From the NCBI RefSeq assembly GCF_003938605.1, contig NZ_RHWX01000012.1:62001-126000 (forward strand): DNA of 64,000 bases. The letters run 5' to 3'. Below, piece by piece: positions 26,567 through 34,252 of the stretch. The position numbers and the translations under genes are program-made. The stretch's first letter is position 1; every line of letters starts with the position of its first letter. Source of the DNA: Brevundimonas sp. 357 (GTDB taxonomy: Bacteria; Pseudomonadota; Alphaproteobacteria; Caulobacterales; Caulobacteraceae). Below the pieces are notes generated by a model that saw only the letters and a list, made by a program, of their open reading frames with translations, was not told the origin of the DNA and did no database searches.

Positions 26567-27222
26567 GCGCCGTCGCAACGCCGGCAGAAGGACCGTCCGG
26601 CCGCATCTGCCTGGTCGACGACCACGCCGAGTTCCGCCAGTCCGCCGCCTGGTGGCTGGAAAGCCTGGGCTATGAGGTCGAGTGCTGGGAAGAACCCGTC
26701 GCCTTCCTGGAGGCCATGATCGAGCGCCCGGCCGAACCCGCCTGCTTCCTGTTGGACGTGCGAATGCCGGGGATGTCGGGGCTAGAGCTGATGGAGGCGG
26801 CGCGCGAGCGCGGGCTGGATCAGCCGGTGATCTTCATGACCGGCCACGGCGACGTGCCCCTGGCGGTCGAGGCCATGCGGCGCGGCGCCGTCACCTTCCT
26901 GGAGAAGCCTTTTCAGGAGAAGGCGCTGGAAGAGGCCATCGCCCTGGCCTTCCGCACTACGCCATCAGAAACAGAAGATGAAACAACCACTTCTCCGCTG
27001 TCCCTCGCCTATCAGGAAAGGCTGGCTCGCCTGACCGCGCGCGAGCGCGAGGTCATGGATCTGGTCGTGGCCGGTTCCTACAACAAGGTCATCGCCTATG
27101 ACCTGGGCATCAGCCCCAAGACGGTCGAACTGCACCGCGCCCGCATCATGACCAAGATGGAGGCGCCGACCCTGACCCATCTGGTCCGCATGGCGGTGTC
27201 CGGCCAGATCGAGGAGGCGTGA
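26563..27222 (+). CDS. FixJ-family response regulator (probable T3SS regulator)
   Basis: 219 residues. The receiver domain has the acidic pair in CLVDDHAEF, the phospho-acceptor Asp65 in LLDVRMPGMSGLELM, Thr in FMTGHGDVPLAV and Lys in FLEKPFQEK. A LuxR-type helix-turn-helix follows: LTAREREVMDLVVAGSYNK, then DLGISPKTVELHRARIM. It is coupled to the kinase at its 5' end and to sctQ at its 3' end (GTGA overlap). It is the only DNA-binding regulator in the T3SS region and so the best candidate to bind the CTAGGG-N4-CCCTAG dyads. Confidence 0.93.
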   Translation: MSAVATPAEGPSGRICLVDDHAEFRQSAAWWLESLGYEVECWEEPVAFLEAMIERPAEPACFLLDVRMPGMSGLELMEAARERGLDQPVIFMTGHGDVPLAVEAMRRGAVTFLEKPFQEKALEEAIALAFRTTPSETEDETTTSPLSLAYQERLARLTAREREVMDLVVAGSYNKVIAYDLGISPKTVELHRARIMTKMEAPTLTHLVRMAVSGQIEEA

Positions 27223-28196
27223 GCGTGGCCCTGGACGCCCTGCCCCCCTCGCTCGCGCCCGCGCGCCCGCCCCGGCTGGACGAGCCGACCGTGCGCGCCC
27301 GCGCCGCCGCCGTCGCTGCTCTGGACGGCCTGATGCTGAACGGACTGCGCGTCAGCGTTCTGATCCCCGATCAGGACGAGGCCATCGTCGGCGAGCAGGT
27401 CGCCTTCGCCACGCCGCACGGCCTCGTCCGTGTCGCGCCTCTGACGATCGACGGCGCGGCCTTCGAGAACGGCGACCACGCTGCCCTGCTGGCCGCCGTC
27501 TCGACGCTAGAGCCGCTGCTGGCGGCGCTGGAAGACGCAGGCGCCGAGGCGCTGACGCCCGTTGGCGTGCGTTCCGACACGATCGATGCGGCGCACGTCG
27601 AGGTCCGCCTCAGCAACGGCGAGCGTACGTTGCATGAGGCGCGTCTGTCCTTACCGCCCGGCGTGGCCTTGCGCCTGCGCCGCGCCGGAGACGGAACGTC
27701 GGGACTGAACCTGCCCCTGCCCGCCCGACTGTTCGTCGAAGGGCCGCGCCTGTCGCCCGACGATCTGTCGAGCCTGCGCGCAGGCGACCTGCTGCTGATC
27801 CCCGCTCTGGCCGGAGCCTGGTCTGCGCGTCTGTCGGTTCCCGGCGGGACGGCCGCCGGCCTGTTCGCCTCCGCATCCCGAAACTTCACCCATCAACGCA
27901 AGGAAAGCCGCATGACCGAGGCCGCCGCCCCGCCTGCCGAAGACGCGCACGGACTGACGCCGGGGGCCGATACGCCGATCGCCGTGACGGTCGATCTGGG
28001 CGAGACCGCCGTGCCGCTGAAGACCCTGACCGAGCTGCGCCCCGGCGCCGTCCTGCCTCTGACCGGACTGGACGCCGAAATGCGCGTCACCCTGCGCAGC
28101 GCCGGCCAGGCCTTCGCGCGCGGCCGCCTGGTGTCCCTGGGCGAGGCCTACGCCGTGTTGATCGACGCCGTAGCCGACCCGAAGGAGGCCGTCTGA
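27219..28196 (+). CDS. sctQ: T3SS cytoplasmic ring (C-ring/sorting platform) protein SctQ
   Basis: 325 residues. A GTG start overlaps the response-regulator stop. The C-terminal SpoA (surface presentation of antigens) domain is TPIAVTVDLGETAVPLKTL followed by LRPGAVLPLTGLDAEMRVTL. The N-terminal two thirds are divergent, as usual for SctQ. An internal ATG with its own ribosome site could yield a separate SpoA-only product. SctQ builds the cytosolic pods that recruit substrates. Confidence 0.9.
   Translation: MSVALDALPPSLAPARPPRLDEPTVRARAAAVAALDGLMLNGLRVSVLIPDQDEAIVGEQVAFATPHGLVRVAPLTIDGAAFENGDHAALLAAVSTLEPLLAALEDAGAEALTPVGVRSDTIDAAHVEVRLSNGERTLHEARLSLPPGVALRLRRAGDGTSGLNLPLPARLFVEGPRLSPDDLSSLRAGDLLLIPALAGAWSARLSVPGGTAAGLFASASRNFTHQRKESRMTEAAAPPAEDAHGLTPGADTPIAVTVDLGETAVPLKTLTELRPGAVLPLTGLDAEMRVTLRSAGQAFARGRLVSLGEAYAVLIDAVADPKEAV
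27912..28196 (+). CDS. Putative internally initiated SctQ C-terminal fragment (SctQ-C)
   Basis: In frame with sctQ, an ATG at codon 232 is preceded by AAGGAAAGCCGC, a good Shine-Dalgarno at 7-base spacing. Translation from it would give a 94-residue protein consisting of a short linker plus the SpoA domain. Internal initiation producing SctQ-C is established for several SctQ relatives (YscQ, SsaQ, SpaO), where the fragment binds the full-length protein. Here it is inferred from the sequence only. Confidence 0.55.
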   Translation: MTEAAAPPAEDAHGLTPGADTPIAVTVDLGETAVPLKTLTELRPGAVLPLTGLDAEMRVTLRSAGQAFARGRLVSLGEAYAVLIDAVADPKEAV

Positions 28197-28197
28197 C

Positions 28198-28857
28198 ATG
28201 GACCTGTCCCAGTTCTCGCCGGGTTCGGCGCTCGTCACCGTCATCCTGCTGGCGCTCGCGCCCTTCGTGGCGGTGATGGTGACGTCCTTCACCAAGATCG
28301 TGGTGGTGCTGTCCCTGCTTCGCAACGCCCTGGGCCTGCAACAGGTGCCGCCGAACATCGTGCTGAACGGCATGGCGCTGATCCTGACGCTCTACGTCAT
28401 GTTCCCGGTCGGCCAGCGCATGGCCGAAGCCACCAACCACATGCCGCCCACCGCCGCCCTCAGCGACACCCAGCAATTGTTCGCCTATGCCGACAGCGCC
28501 AAGGAGCCCTTGCGCGACTTCCTGATCAAGCACTCGTCCGAGCGCGAGCGCGCCTTCTTCCTGCGCACCGCCCAGCGCATCTCGACGCCTGAAAAACGCG
28601 CCGAGATCACCGCGCGCGACTTCCTGGTCGTCGTGCCCGCCTTCACCGTGTCGGAGCTGGCGACGGCGTTTCAGATCGGCTTCCTGATCTTCCTGCCCTT
28701 CCTGATCATAGACCTGGTGGTGTCCAACATATTGCTGGCGATGGGGATGATGATGCTGTCGCCGACCACCGTCTCCCTGCCGTTCAAACTGTTGCTGTTC
28801 GTGCTGATCGACGGGTGGGTGAAGCTGTCCCACGGCCTTGTGCTCAGTTACGTCTAG
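28198..28857 (+). CDS. sctR: T3SS export gate protein SctR (FliP family)
   Basis: 219 residues. Family blocks: VMVTSFTKIVVVLSLLRNALG, the PPNIVLNGMALILT helix, the periplasmic segment with FLRTAQ, and VVPAFTVSELATAFQIGFLI near the third helix. SctR forms the pentameric core of the export gate. No N-terminal signal extension is present, unlike FliP. Starts one base after sctQ. Confidence 0.97.
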   Translation: MDLSQFSPGSALVTVILLALAPFVAVMVTSFTKIVVVLSLLRNALGLQQVPPNIVLNGMALILTLYVMFPVGQRMAEATNHMPPTAALSDTQQLFAYADSAKEPLRDFLIKHSSERERAFFLRTAQRISTPEKRAEITARDFLVVVPAFTVSELATAFQIGFLIFLPFLIIDLVVSNILLAMGMMMLSPTTVSLPFKLLLFVLIDGWVKLSHGLVLSYV

Positions 28858-28868
28858 GAGAACGCCCC

Positions 28869-29141
28869 ATGATGAACGCCCAGGCCATCGAGCTCGTCAA
28901 TCAGGCCCTCTGGCTCGTCCTGTTCCTGTCGGCCCCGCCGATCATCGCCGCCTCCATCGTCGGCCTGATCGTGGCGGTGATCCAGTCGGCGACGCAGCTT
29001 CAGGAACAGACCCTGCAATATACGGCCAAATTCTTCGCCATCGTGCTGACCCTGTTCGCCACGGCGGCGCTGATCGGCGGCTCGCTGTATCAGTTCAGCG
29101 ACCGCATCTTCACCGAGTTCCCGGCCCTGGTGCGCCGCTAG
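28869..29141 (+). CDS. sctS: T3SS export gate protein SctS (FliQ family)
   Basis: 90 residues with two membrane helices. APPIIAASIVGLIVAVIQSA and TQLQEQTLQYTAKF are the FliQ/SctS signature. AGGAG precedes the ATG at 28869. It wraps around the SctR core. Confidence 0.97.
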   Translation: MMNAQAIELVNQALWLVLFLSAPPIIAASIVGLIVAVIQSATQLQEQTLQYTAKFFAIVLTLFATAALIGGSLYQFSDRIFTEFPALVRR

Positions 29142-29939
29142 GTGTTCGAGGGTCTGGACACTCTGTTCGACAACGCCATCCTGGTGGCGGTGTCGACCAC
29201 GCGGGTGGCGACGACCTTCCTGCTGATGCCGCTGCTGTCGCCGCAGACCGTGCCGGCGATGGTCCGCAACTCCATCTTCCTGGTGTTCGGCCTGGCCGTA
29301 CTGACCATGCAGCCGCAGGTGACCCAGATGACCCTGCCGACAGTCCAGTGGATCCTGCTGTTCGGCAAGGAGGCCCTGGTCGGAGTGGTCATCGGCTTCT
29401 TCTTCGCCACCATGCTGTGGGCGTTCGAGGCCGCCGGCCAGATCATCGACACCAAGGTCGGCGCCACCATGGCCCAGGTGGTGGACCCGCTCAGCGGGCA
29501 TCAGACCTCGCTGAACGGCGAGTTCCTGGGGCGACTGGCCAACTTCGTCTTCATGTTCTCGGGCGGCCTGCTGCTGCTGGTCGGCACCATCCTGGACAGT
29601 TTCGTCATCTGGCCCATCGGCAGCCTGACGCCGGTGCTGACCATGAACAGCCTCAGCCTGTTCGAGGGCGAGTTCACGCGGCTGATGACCCTGGCCGTGC
29701 TGTTCGCCTCGCCGGTTCTGGTGGTGCTGTTCGTCACCGACGGCGCCCTGGGCCTGGTCAACCGCTATGCGCCGCAGCTGAACGTCTTCTCACTGTCGCT
29801 GTCGATCAAGGCGTGGCTGGCGACCCTGATCATCCTGATCATGATGACCGGCCTGGTGCAGACCCTGCTGAACGAGATCATGGGCCGCCACGACACGGTT
29901 CTGGAGGTGCTGAAGGCGATGGGTCGGCGCTCAAGCTAA
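29142..29939 (+). CDS. sctT: T3SS export gate protein SctT (FliR family)
   Basis: 265 residues with about six membrane helices. It includes VVIGFFFATMLWAFEAAGQI, DTKVGATMAQVVDPLSGHQ and the C-terminal LSLSIKAWLATLIILIMMTG, typical of FliR/SctT. The GTG start directly abuts the sctS stop. It completes the export gate with SctR and SctS. It is the last apparatus gene of this operon; dyad box D begins 4 bases after its stop. Confidence 0.96.
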   Translation: MFEGLDTLFDNAILVAVSTTRVATTFLLMPLLSPQTVPAMVRNSIFLVFGLAVLTMQPQVTQMTLPTVQWILLFGKEALVGVVIGFFFATMLWAFEAAGQIIDTKVGATMAQVVDPLSGHQTSLNGEFLGRLANFVFMFSGGLLLLVGTILDSFVIWPIGSLTPVLTMNSLSLFEGEFTRLMTLAVLFASPVLVVLFVTDGALGLVNRYAPQLNVFSLSLSIKAWLATLIILIMMTGLVQTLLNEIMGRHDTVLEVLKAMGRRSS

Positions 29940-29943
29940 AAAG

Positions 29944-29959
29944 CTAGGGTCGTCCCTGA
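29944..29959. promoter_or_regulatory. T3SS dyad box D (CTAGGG-TCGT-CCCTGA)
   Basis: Ten of twelve consensus positions, placed 78 bases before the DUF1521 gene, directly after the sctT stop. Confidence 0.65.
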
Positions 29960-30037
29960 TGGGGACCGTCCCGACTGTGAAGCCCCGCCTCAGCGTGGTC
30001 CGATGCCGGTCAGCAAGATCAACCTCGGGGCTGCACG

Positions 30038-30856
30038 ATGACCAGCATCAACACCGCCTTTTCCAACGCCGTCGGAACTCTCGTGCTCGGCGCGGTCGCC
30101 GACCGCATGGCCACGGCGGCCAACTTCGCCCAGATGGGCTTCCAGCTGGGCGTGATGCTCAACGGCGCCTTCCAGCCCGCCGCCCCCGCCTTCTCGGCCT
30201 CCATGCCCCAGGACGGCAAGGCCACGGTGGACCTGGGCGACGGCTATACGCTGGAGATCAACGAGGCCAACTCCGAGTTCGTGGTGCGCGACGCCGACGG
30301 CAACGTCACCCAGATCTGGGGCGATCCGCACTTCAACTACAACGGCCGGCACGTCGGCGACTTCTGGGACACCATGACCCTGGAGCTCGAGAACGGCACC
30401 AAGATCACCGTCAACACCGAGCCCTTCGGCAACAATCCCAACGCCACCGTCACCAGCCAGTTGGTCATCACGCGCGGCGACCAGGCCATGATCATCGACG
30501 GCGTCAGCCAGAACCGGCTGGGCGACCTGAACATCAGCATGAGCAACAACGGCTACGCCCTCGACGCCGCCTATCGCGACGGCCTGACCATCCGCGAGGA
30601 CGACGCCGCCGGATCGGGCTGGACCAGCGGCATCACCGGCGACGCCGTCAGCCAGGAAGACTTCAACCTGACCAAGATCGGCAACGCCGGCCTGCCCGAG
30701 GCGCTTCAGGCCTTCAGCGACGCCCTGCGCGGCGTGCTGGGCGCCTGGCTGCTGACCGGCGTGTTGAACGGATTGGCTGAAGCCCTGGGCGGCGCCTCTG
30801 AAACCAGCGAGCCCGGCAGCCCGCGCATCGCCCTCGGCCCAACGCCGACGCGCTGA
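30038..30856 (+). CDS. DUF1521 (metal-inducible autocleavage domain) protein, candidate T3SS effector
   Basis: 272 residues, no signal peptide. After a small-residue N-terminus, a DUF1521 domain spans about 60-190: NVTQIWGDPHFNYNGRH, DFWDTMTLELENGTKITVNT, and TSQLVITRGDQAMIIDGVSQ. DUF1521 occurs in the rhizobial T3SS effectors NopE1/NopE2, which cleave themselves at a GD-PH site when calcium is present. The matching bond here is Asp96-Pro97. The C-terminal 70 residues include a hydrophobic helix. Box D lies upstream and a strong terminator downstream, so it is a single-gene unit. Confidence 0.85.
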   Translation: MTSINTAFSNAVGTLVLGAVADRMATAANFAQMGFQLGVMLNGAFQPAAPAFSASMPQDGKATVDLGDGYTLEINEANSEFVVRDADGNVTQIWGDPHFNYNGRHVGDFWDTMTLELENGTKITVNTEPFGNNPNATVTSQLVITRGDQAMIIDGVSQNRLGDLNISMSNNGYALDAAYRDGLTIREDDAAGSGWTSGITGDAVSQEDFNLTKIGNAGLPEALQAFSDALRGVLGAWLLTGVLNGLAEALGGASETSEPGSPRIALGPTPTR

Positions 30857-30878
30857 ACTTCACCTGCGGTTCAGCGCG

Positions 30879-30914
30879 AAACCCCGCGGACTTCGGTCCG
30901 CGGGGTTTGTTTTG
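30879..30914. terminator. Strong bidirectional-looking terminator after the DUF1521 gene
   Basis: A perfect 12-base stem (30879-30890 with 30897-30908), tetraloop-like CTTCGG, then GTTTTG on the plus strand. It separates the DUF1521 gene from the convergent 30936-31454 gene. Confidence 0.85.
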
Positions 30915-30935
30915 TGTCACAGCAAGGGATCGCGC

Positions 30936-31454
30936 TCAGCGTCTGTCCAATGAAGCGGTCGCAGCGTCCACCATGCGGGCGAACTGTTCGACGGCGCTGT
31001 CGCGGGCGGCGGCGGGGCCTTCCTCGCGCGCCAGACCCGCCGCCAGGGCGCGCAGCATCGGCTCGACCACGGCGGGCGCGGTCAGGTGCGGCGTCGCGCG
31101 AGCATGATCCTGAACCGCGCGCACGAAGTCGGTCAGGGCGCGGTCGATGCGGCCCGTCTCGATCGGAGAGACGGCGCTCAGCCGCGCGGCGACCGCCTGG
31201 CCGGTCTGGGCGGCCAGCACGCGCATGTCGCCGCCGACCACCGCCCCGCCCTGCTGCCCCTGCTCGGCCCAGACCTGGGACAGGGCCACGCCGCGATCCA
31301 CACTGTCCGCCGGATCGGGCCGGACCGCGCCGGCCAGCTCGGCCATCGCCTGAACGGCGGCGCCGACGGCCAATGCGCGGCTGTCGACAGAAGACGCCCC
31401 GGCGGAGACCGCCGAGGCGCCGTTCGCGCGGGAGATGGCGCTGGATTCAGTCAT
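30936..31454 (-). CDS. Hypothetical protein paired with the LysM/lysozyme-like gene
   Basis: 172 residues, Ser/Ala-rich N-terminus (MTESSAISRANGASAVSAGA) without signal peptide, then helices such as AVAARLSAVSPIETGRIDRA. It starts 4 bases after the stop of the LysM gene, so the two are co-transcribed. It could be a cognate secretion chaperone, an additional substrate or a cytoplasmic partner. No family recognised. A periplasmic immunity role is unlikely without an export signal. Confidence 0.65.
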   Translation of the reverse strand: MTESSAISRANGASAVSAGASSVDSRALAVGAAVQAMAELAGAVRPDPADSVDRGVALSQVWAEQGQQGGAVVGGDMRVLAAQTGQAVAARLSAVSPIETGRIDRALTDFVRAVQDHARATPHLTAPAVVEPMLRALAAGLAREEGPAAARDSAVEQFARMVDAATASLDRR

Positions 31455-31458
31455 GCAT

Positions 31459-32553
31459 TCAGCGGCCGTCCAGCATGTTCAGGGCGTCGCGGCGCTCGTC
31501 CTCGAACCGCTGGGCCACGCCCGCCTGAACATCGGCGCGCGAGCTGGAGAAGTAGGCCAGTTCGCCGTTGCCGTCGCGGCGGCCGCGCTCGTCATAGACG
31601 GCGTTGATCAGCGCGCGATCATAGTCGGGGCTGGAGGCGTCGATCCCCTGGCGCTCGACCGCCGCCATGGCGCGGGTGACGACCGCCGTGTTCGGACCAT
31701 GATGGACCGAGGTCGACCACACCACGTCCTGAAGCGCATGCGAGCGGTTGGAGACGTCCAGACCCGCATTCTCGATCCGGGCGGACTGCACATCGTAGTG
31801 GGTGCGCTCGATGAAGGCGTGCTGAGCGGCCTGGAAGGCTTCCGGCTCGCGCGCGGCGATGGCGCGCCAGGTGTCGGAGAAGGCGCGCGTGCCCGCCGCC
31901 GCCCCGCCGAACTCATCGGCCCAGCGCGCGCCGTCGGCGGCCAGGAACTCCTGCGGCCGGTTGCGGTTCACCGCCAGCTGATAGGAGCCGTAGGACACCC
32001 CGCCGGGATCGCCCGAGCCGGACGACACCGTGCCGGGCCCGCGCCCGCCCGTCTCATAACGCGCCGACAGGGCGCCCAGGTCCGGATTGACGCCGTCTTG
32101 CGCCGTCGCGGGCGTCGCTTCAGCGGCGGGTTCGGACACCGGCGTCGCCGTCTCGGGCGCCGCGCCGTTCAGACGGATCTGCTGACCGACCTGAATCAGC
32201 GACGGATTGGCGATGCCGTTGTCCGCCGCCAGCTCGCGCCAACTCATCCCGTATTGCTGGGCGATGCCCGACAGGGTGTCGCCCCCGCGCACCGTATGAA
32301 CGACCGCCGTCTCGACCTGCGCCGCGCCTTGCCCCTGTCCCGCGCCGACCGGCAGCGTCACGGTCTGGCCGGGATGGATCAGGTTCGGATTGGTGATCTG
32401 CCGGTTCGCCGCCAGCAGGTCGCCCACGCTGACGCCATAGCGTTCGGCTATCCCGGACAGGGTCTCGCCCGCCCGGACGGTGTGGGCGGGCGCGGCGTCG
32501 CGCGCCCCGACGGCGGCGGACAGGCTGGTGGCGGAGGAAGCGGCGAAAGACAT
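31459..32553 (-). CDS. Double-LysM protein with lysozyme-like domain, candidate T3SS substrate
   Basis: 364 residues. No signal peptide; Ser/Ala-rich N-terminus. LysM1 is at about 24-68 (HTVRAGETLSGIAERYGVS) and LysM2 at about 85-129 (HTVRGGDTLSGIAQQYGMS). After a linker, a C-terminal domain opens with LSARYETGGRGPGTVSSGSG and DPGGVSYGSYQL, a pattern I associate with lysozyme-like domains of phage-tail and VgrG-linked proteins. Glu167 is the likely catalytic acid. Peptidoglycan binding and cleavage are expected. The lack of a Sec signal, the T3SS locus and box E 66 bases upstream suggest export by the T3SS, either as an effector or for wall penetration. Confidence 0.75.
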   Translation of the reverse strand: MSFAASSATSLSAAVGARDAAPAHTVRAGETLSGIAERYGVSVGDLLAANRQITNPNLIHPGQTVTLPVGAGQGQGAAQVETAVVHTVRGGDTLSGIAQQYGMSWRELAADNGIANPSLIQVGQQIRLNGAAPETATPVSEPAAEATPATAQDGVNPDLGALSARYETGGRGPGTVSSGSGDPGGVSYGSYQLAVNRNRPQEFLAADGARWADEFGGAAAGTRAFSDTWRAIAAREPEAFQAAQHAFIERTHYDVQSARIENAGLDVSNRSHALQDVVWSTSVHHGPNTAVVTRAMAAVERQGIDASSPDYDRALINAVYDERGRRDGNGELAYFSSSRADVQAGVAQRFEDERRDALNMLDGR

Positions 32554-32618
32554 GGGTCGGCTCCAGAAGACGCGGTGATCCGTCAGGCCAGTCTGGCCTC
32601 TCTTCGCGCGTCTGAAAT

Positions 32619-32634
32619 CTGGGGCTTTCCCTAG
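32619..32634. promoter_or_regulatory. T3SS dyad box E (CTGGGG-CTTT-CCCTAG)
   Basis: One mismatch to the consensus. It lies 66 bases before the leftward LysM gene, in a divergent region shared with box F. Confidence 0.65.
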
Positions 32635-32660
32635 CGGCGCTGTTCGCAGGCGCCCCGGTA

Positions 32661-32676
32661 TAGGGGACGTCCCTAG
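32661..32676. promoter_or_regulatory. T3SS dyad box F (degenerate: TAGGGG-ACGT-CCCTAG)
   Basis: The right half-site is perfect and the left half is shifted by one base, so TAGGG-N5-CCCTA also fits. It is 84 bases before the 483-residue gene. Two boxes 26 bases apart in one divergent region fit one operator for each direction. Confidence 0.55.
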
Positions 32677-32759
32677 CTAAGGACGCCCCCAGCTTATGCC
32701 GCCGCCGTCCCGACCATAGGCTCGCTCCAATATCCGTCCGCATCGTGCAGGAGCCGGTC

Positions 32760-34211
32760 ATGACCGTCACGCCTCTTTCGCCGTCCATCGACACCCGCGT
32801 CCTGGCCTCGCCCGCCAGCGGCCCTGTCGCTGGATCGCCCTCGACCAGCCGGGTCGATCAGGCGCTGGACACGATCCGCGACCGCCTGGACGAAGGCTTC
32901 TTCAACGACGTCTCCCAGGGCGACCTTCGGGACATCAACGCCACGCTGAACGGCCTGACGGCGCAGGAGCGCAACGCCGTCGTCTCCGAACTGTCCGACG
33001 ACGAGCTGAACAAGTGGACGGACGAGCTCGACAACTCCGGCTTCCTCGGCATGGGCGGCGGGCTGAACGTGGACGAGCGCCGCGACCTGCATACGACGCT
33101 GGGCGGCTCGCTGGACGCCACCCAGCTGGAGCGCGTCTACAACGCCTATGACAACCGCGAGCAGAAGATCGAGCTGGCGCAGGGCGTCGCCGCCCACGCG
33201 ACGTCTGACGTAAAGACCGGCTTCATCGCCGCCCTGGCGCCCCAGACGACCGAGGCCGACGGCATGGGCGGCGTGATGATCTCTGATCAAGGCGACACCG
33301 AAGGCCTGGCCGTGGCCCATGTGCTGGGCAGCCTGGGCGGCAACGCCTCGGCGCTGAGCACCGCTTATGGATCGTTGAGCGACGCCCAGCTGTCGGCCGT
33401 CTTCGAGGCCGGAACCCAGCAGACCATGTACGCGAACATGCAAGGCGGCGTGCCGGCCTACAGCTATGACGCCGGACCGCTGGCCGCAGCCGTCGACGCC
33501 GCCGCCACCAGCCCCGACGCCGAGCTGAAGGCGCGGGTGTTCGAACTGGCGGGGCGCCAGATGGCCAGCGTCTCGAGCGCTAACGGCGTGCTGACGCCCT
33601 CGCTCGGGACCGGCGACGCCGCCGACGAAATCCGCGCCGGCATGGAGGGCTTGCTGAAATCCGACGTCAACGGCGTGGTCGATGCGCTGGAGCAGGACTA
33701 TCAGGCCGGCAAGGGCATGACCGCCTTCCTGCAGGAGACCCTGGGTCAGGACGGCGGCGCCGACACCATCCGCGGCCTGGTCGACCAGCTGGCGCGCGGC
33801 AATGATCTGAAGGGCGACATGCTGCAACGCTTCACCGCCCCGACGCAGCAGGACGGCGGCGTCTTCTATCCGGCCGCCGAGCGCATGGGCTATTTCTCCG
33901 GCGCCCTGCATGAAGCCTTCGAGGGCGTGAACAAGGGCGCGGCCGAGAACGTCGAGACGCTGAAGACCATCTTCGGCTTCGCCACCGGCAAGCTGCCCGG
34001 GCCGGGCGTCAGCGACGCGACCGGCTGGCTGAGCGACCAGGTCTTCGACACGGCCCTGAGCCAGTATCAGAGCGGCCAGGCGGACCTGTTCGAGAGCATC
34101 GTGGCCCTGACGACCCCGACCGGCGCAGACGGCCGCCGCCCCTATGACGGCCCGGCCGAAGTCAGCTACAACGAGGGTTGGGAGTCCGTGACGCGGATCC
34201 CGCTGAACTGA
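32760..34211 (+). CDS. Large candidate T3SS effector, unknown family
   Basis: 483 residues from the ATG at 32760, supported by AGGAG at 6-base spacing; an in-frame GTG at 32745 is less likely. No signal peptide; Pro/Ser/Thr-rich first 35 residues. The rest is mostly helical with acidic segments (LPS-like ALSTAYGSLSDAQLSAVFEA). Near residues 360-385 it has QQDGGVFYPAAERMGYFSGA, a motif repeated in the lipoprotein encoded just downstream. Boxes E and F lie upstream. No catalytic motif recognised. Placement, N-terminus and promoter box suggest secretion. Confidence 0.7.
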   Translation: MTVTPLSPSIDTRVLASPASGPVAGSPSTSRVDQALDTIRDRLDEGFFNDVSQGDLRDINATLNGLTAQERNAVVSELSDDELNKWTDELDNSGFLGMGGGLNVDERRDLHTTLGGSLDATQLERVYNAYDNREQKIELAQGVAAHATSDVKTGFIAALAPQTTEADGMGGVMISDQGDTEGLAVAHVLGSLGGNASALSTAYGSLSDAQLSAVFEAGTQQTMYANMQGGVPAYSYDAGPLAAAVDAAATSPDAELKARVFELAGRQMASVSSANGVLTPSLGTGDAADEIRAGMEGLLKSDVNGVVDALEQDYQAGKGMTAFLQETLGQDGGADTIRGLVDQLARGNDLKGDMLQRFTAPTQQDGGVFYPAAERMGYFSGALHEAFEGVNKGAAENVETLKTIFGFATGKLPGPGVSDATGWLSDQVFDTALSQYQSGQADLFESIVALTTPTGADGRRPYDGPAEVSYNEGWESVTRIPLN

Positions 34212-34252
34212 TCCTCAGAGTCTGGCCGCGCCCGGACGGAAAGGACGCGGCC

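Noticed and set aside
10808..29939. Flagellar export system
   Set aside because: The FliO-like gene suggested it, but a secretin, SctD, SctJ lipoprotein with short C-terminus, needle and inner-rod proteins are present, and no rod, hook or flagellin gene is seen.
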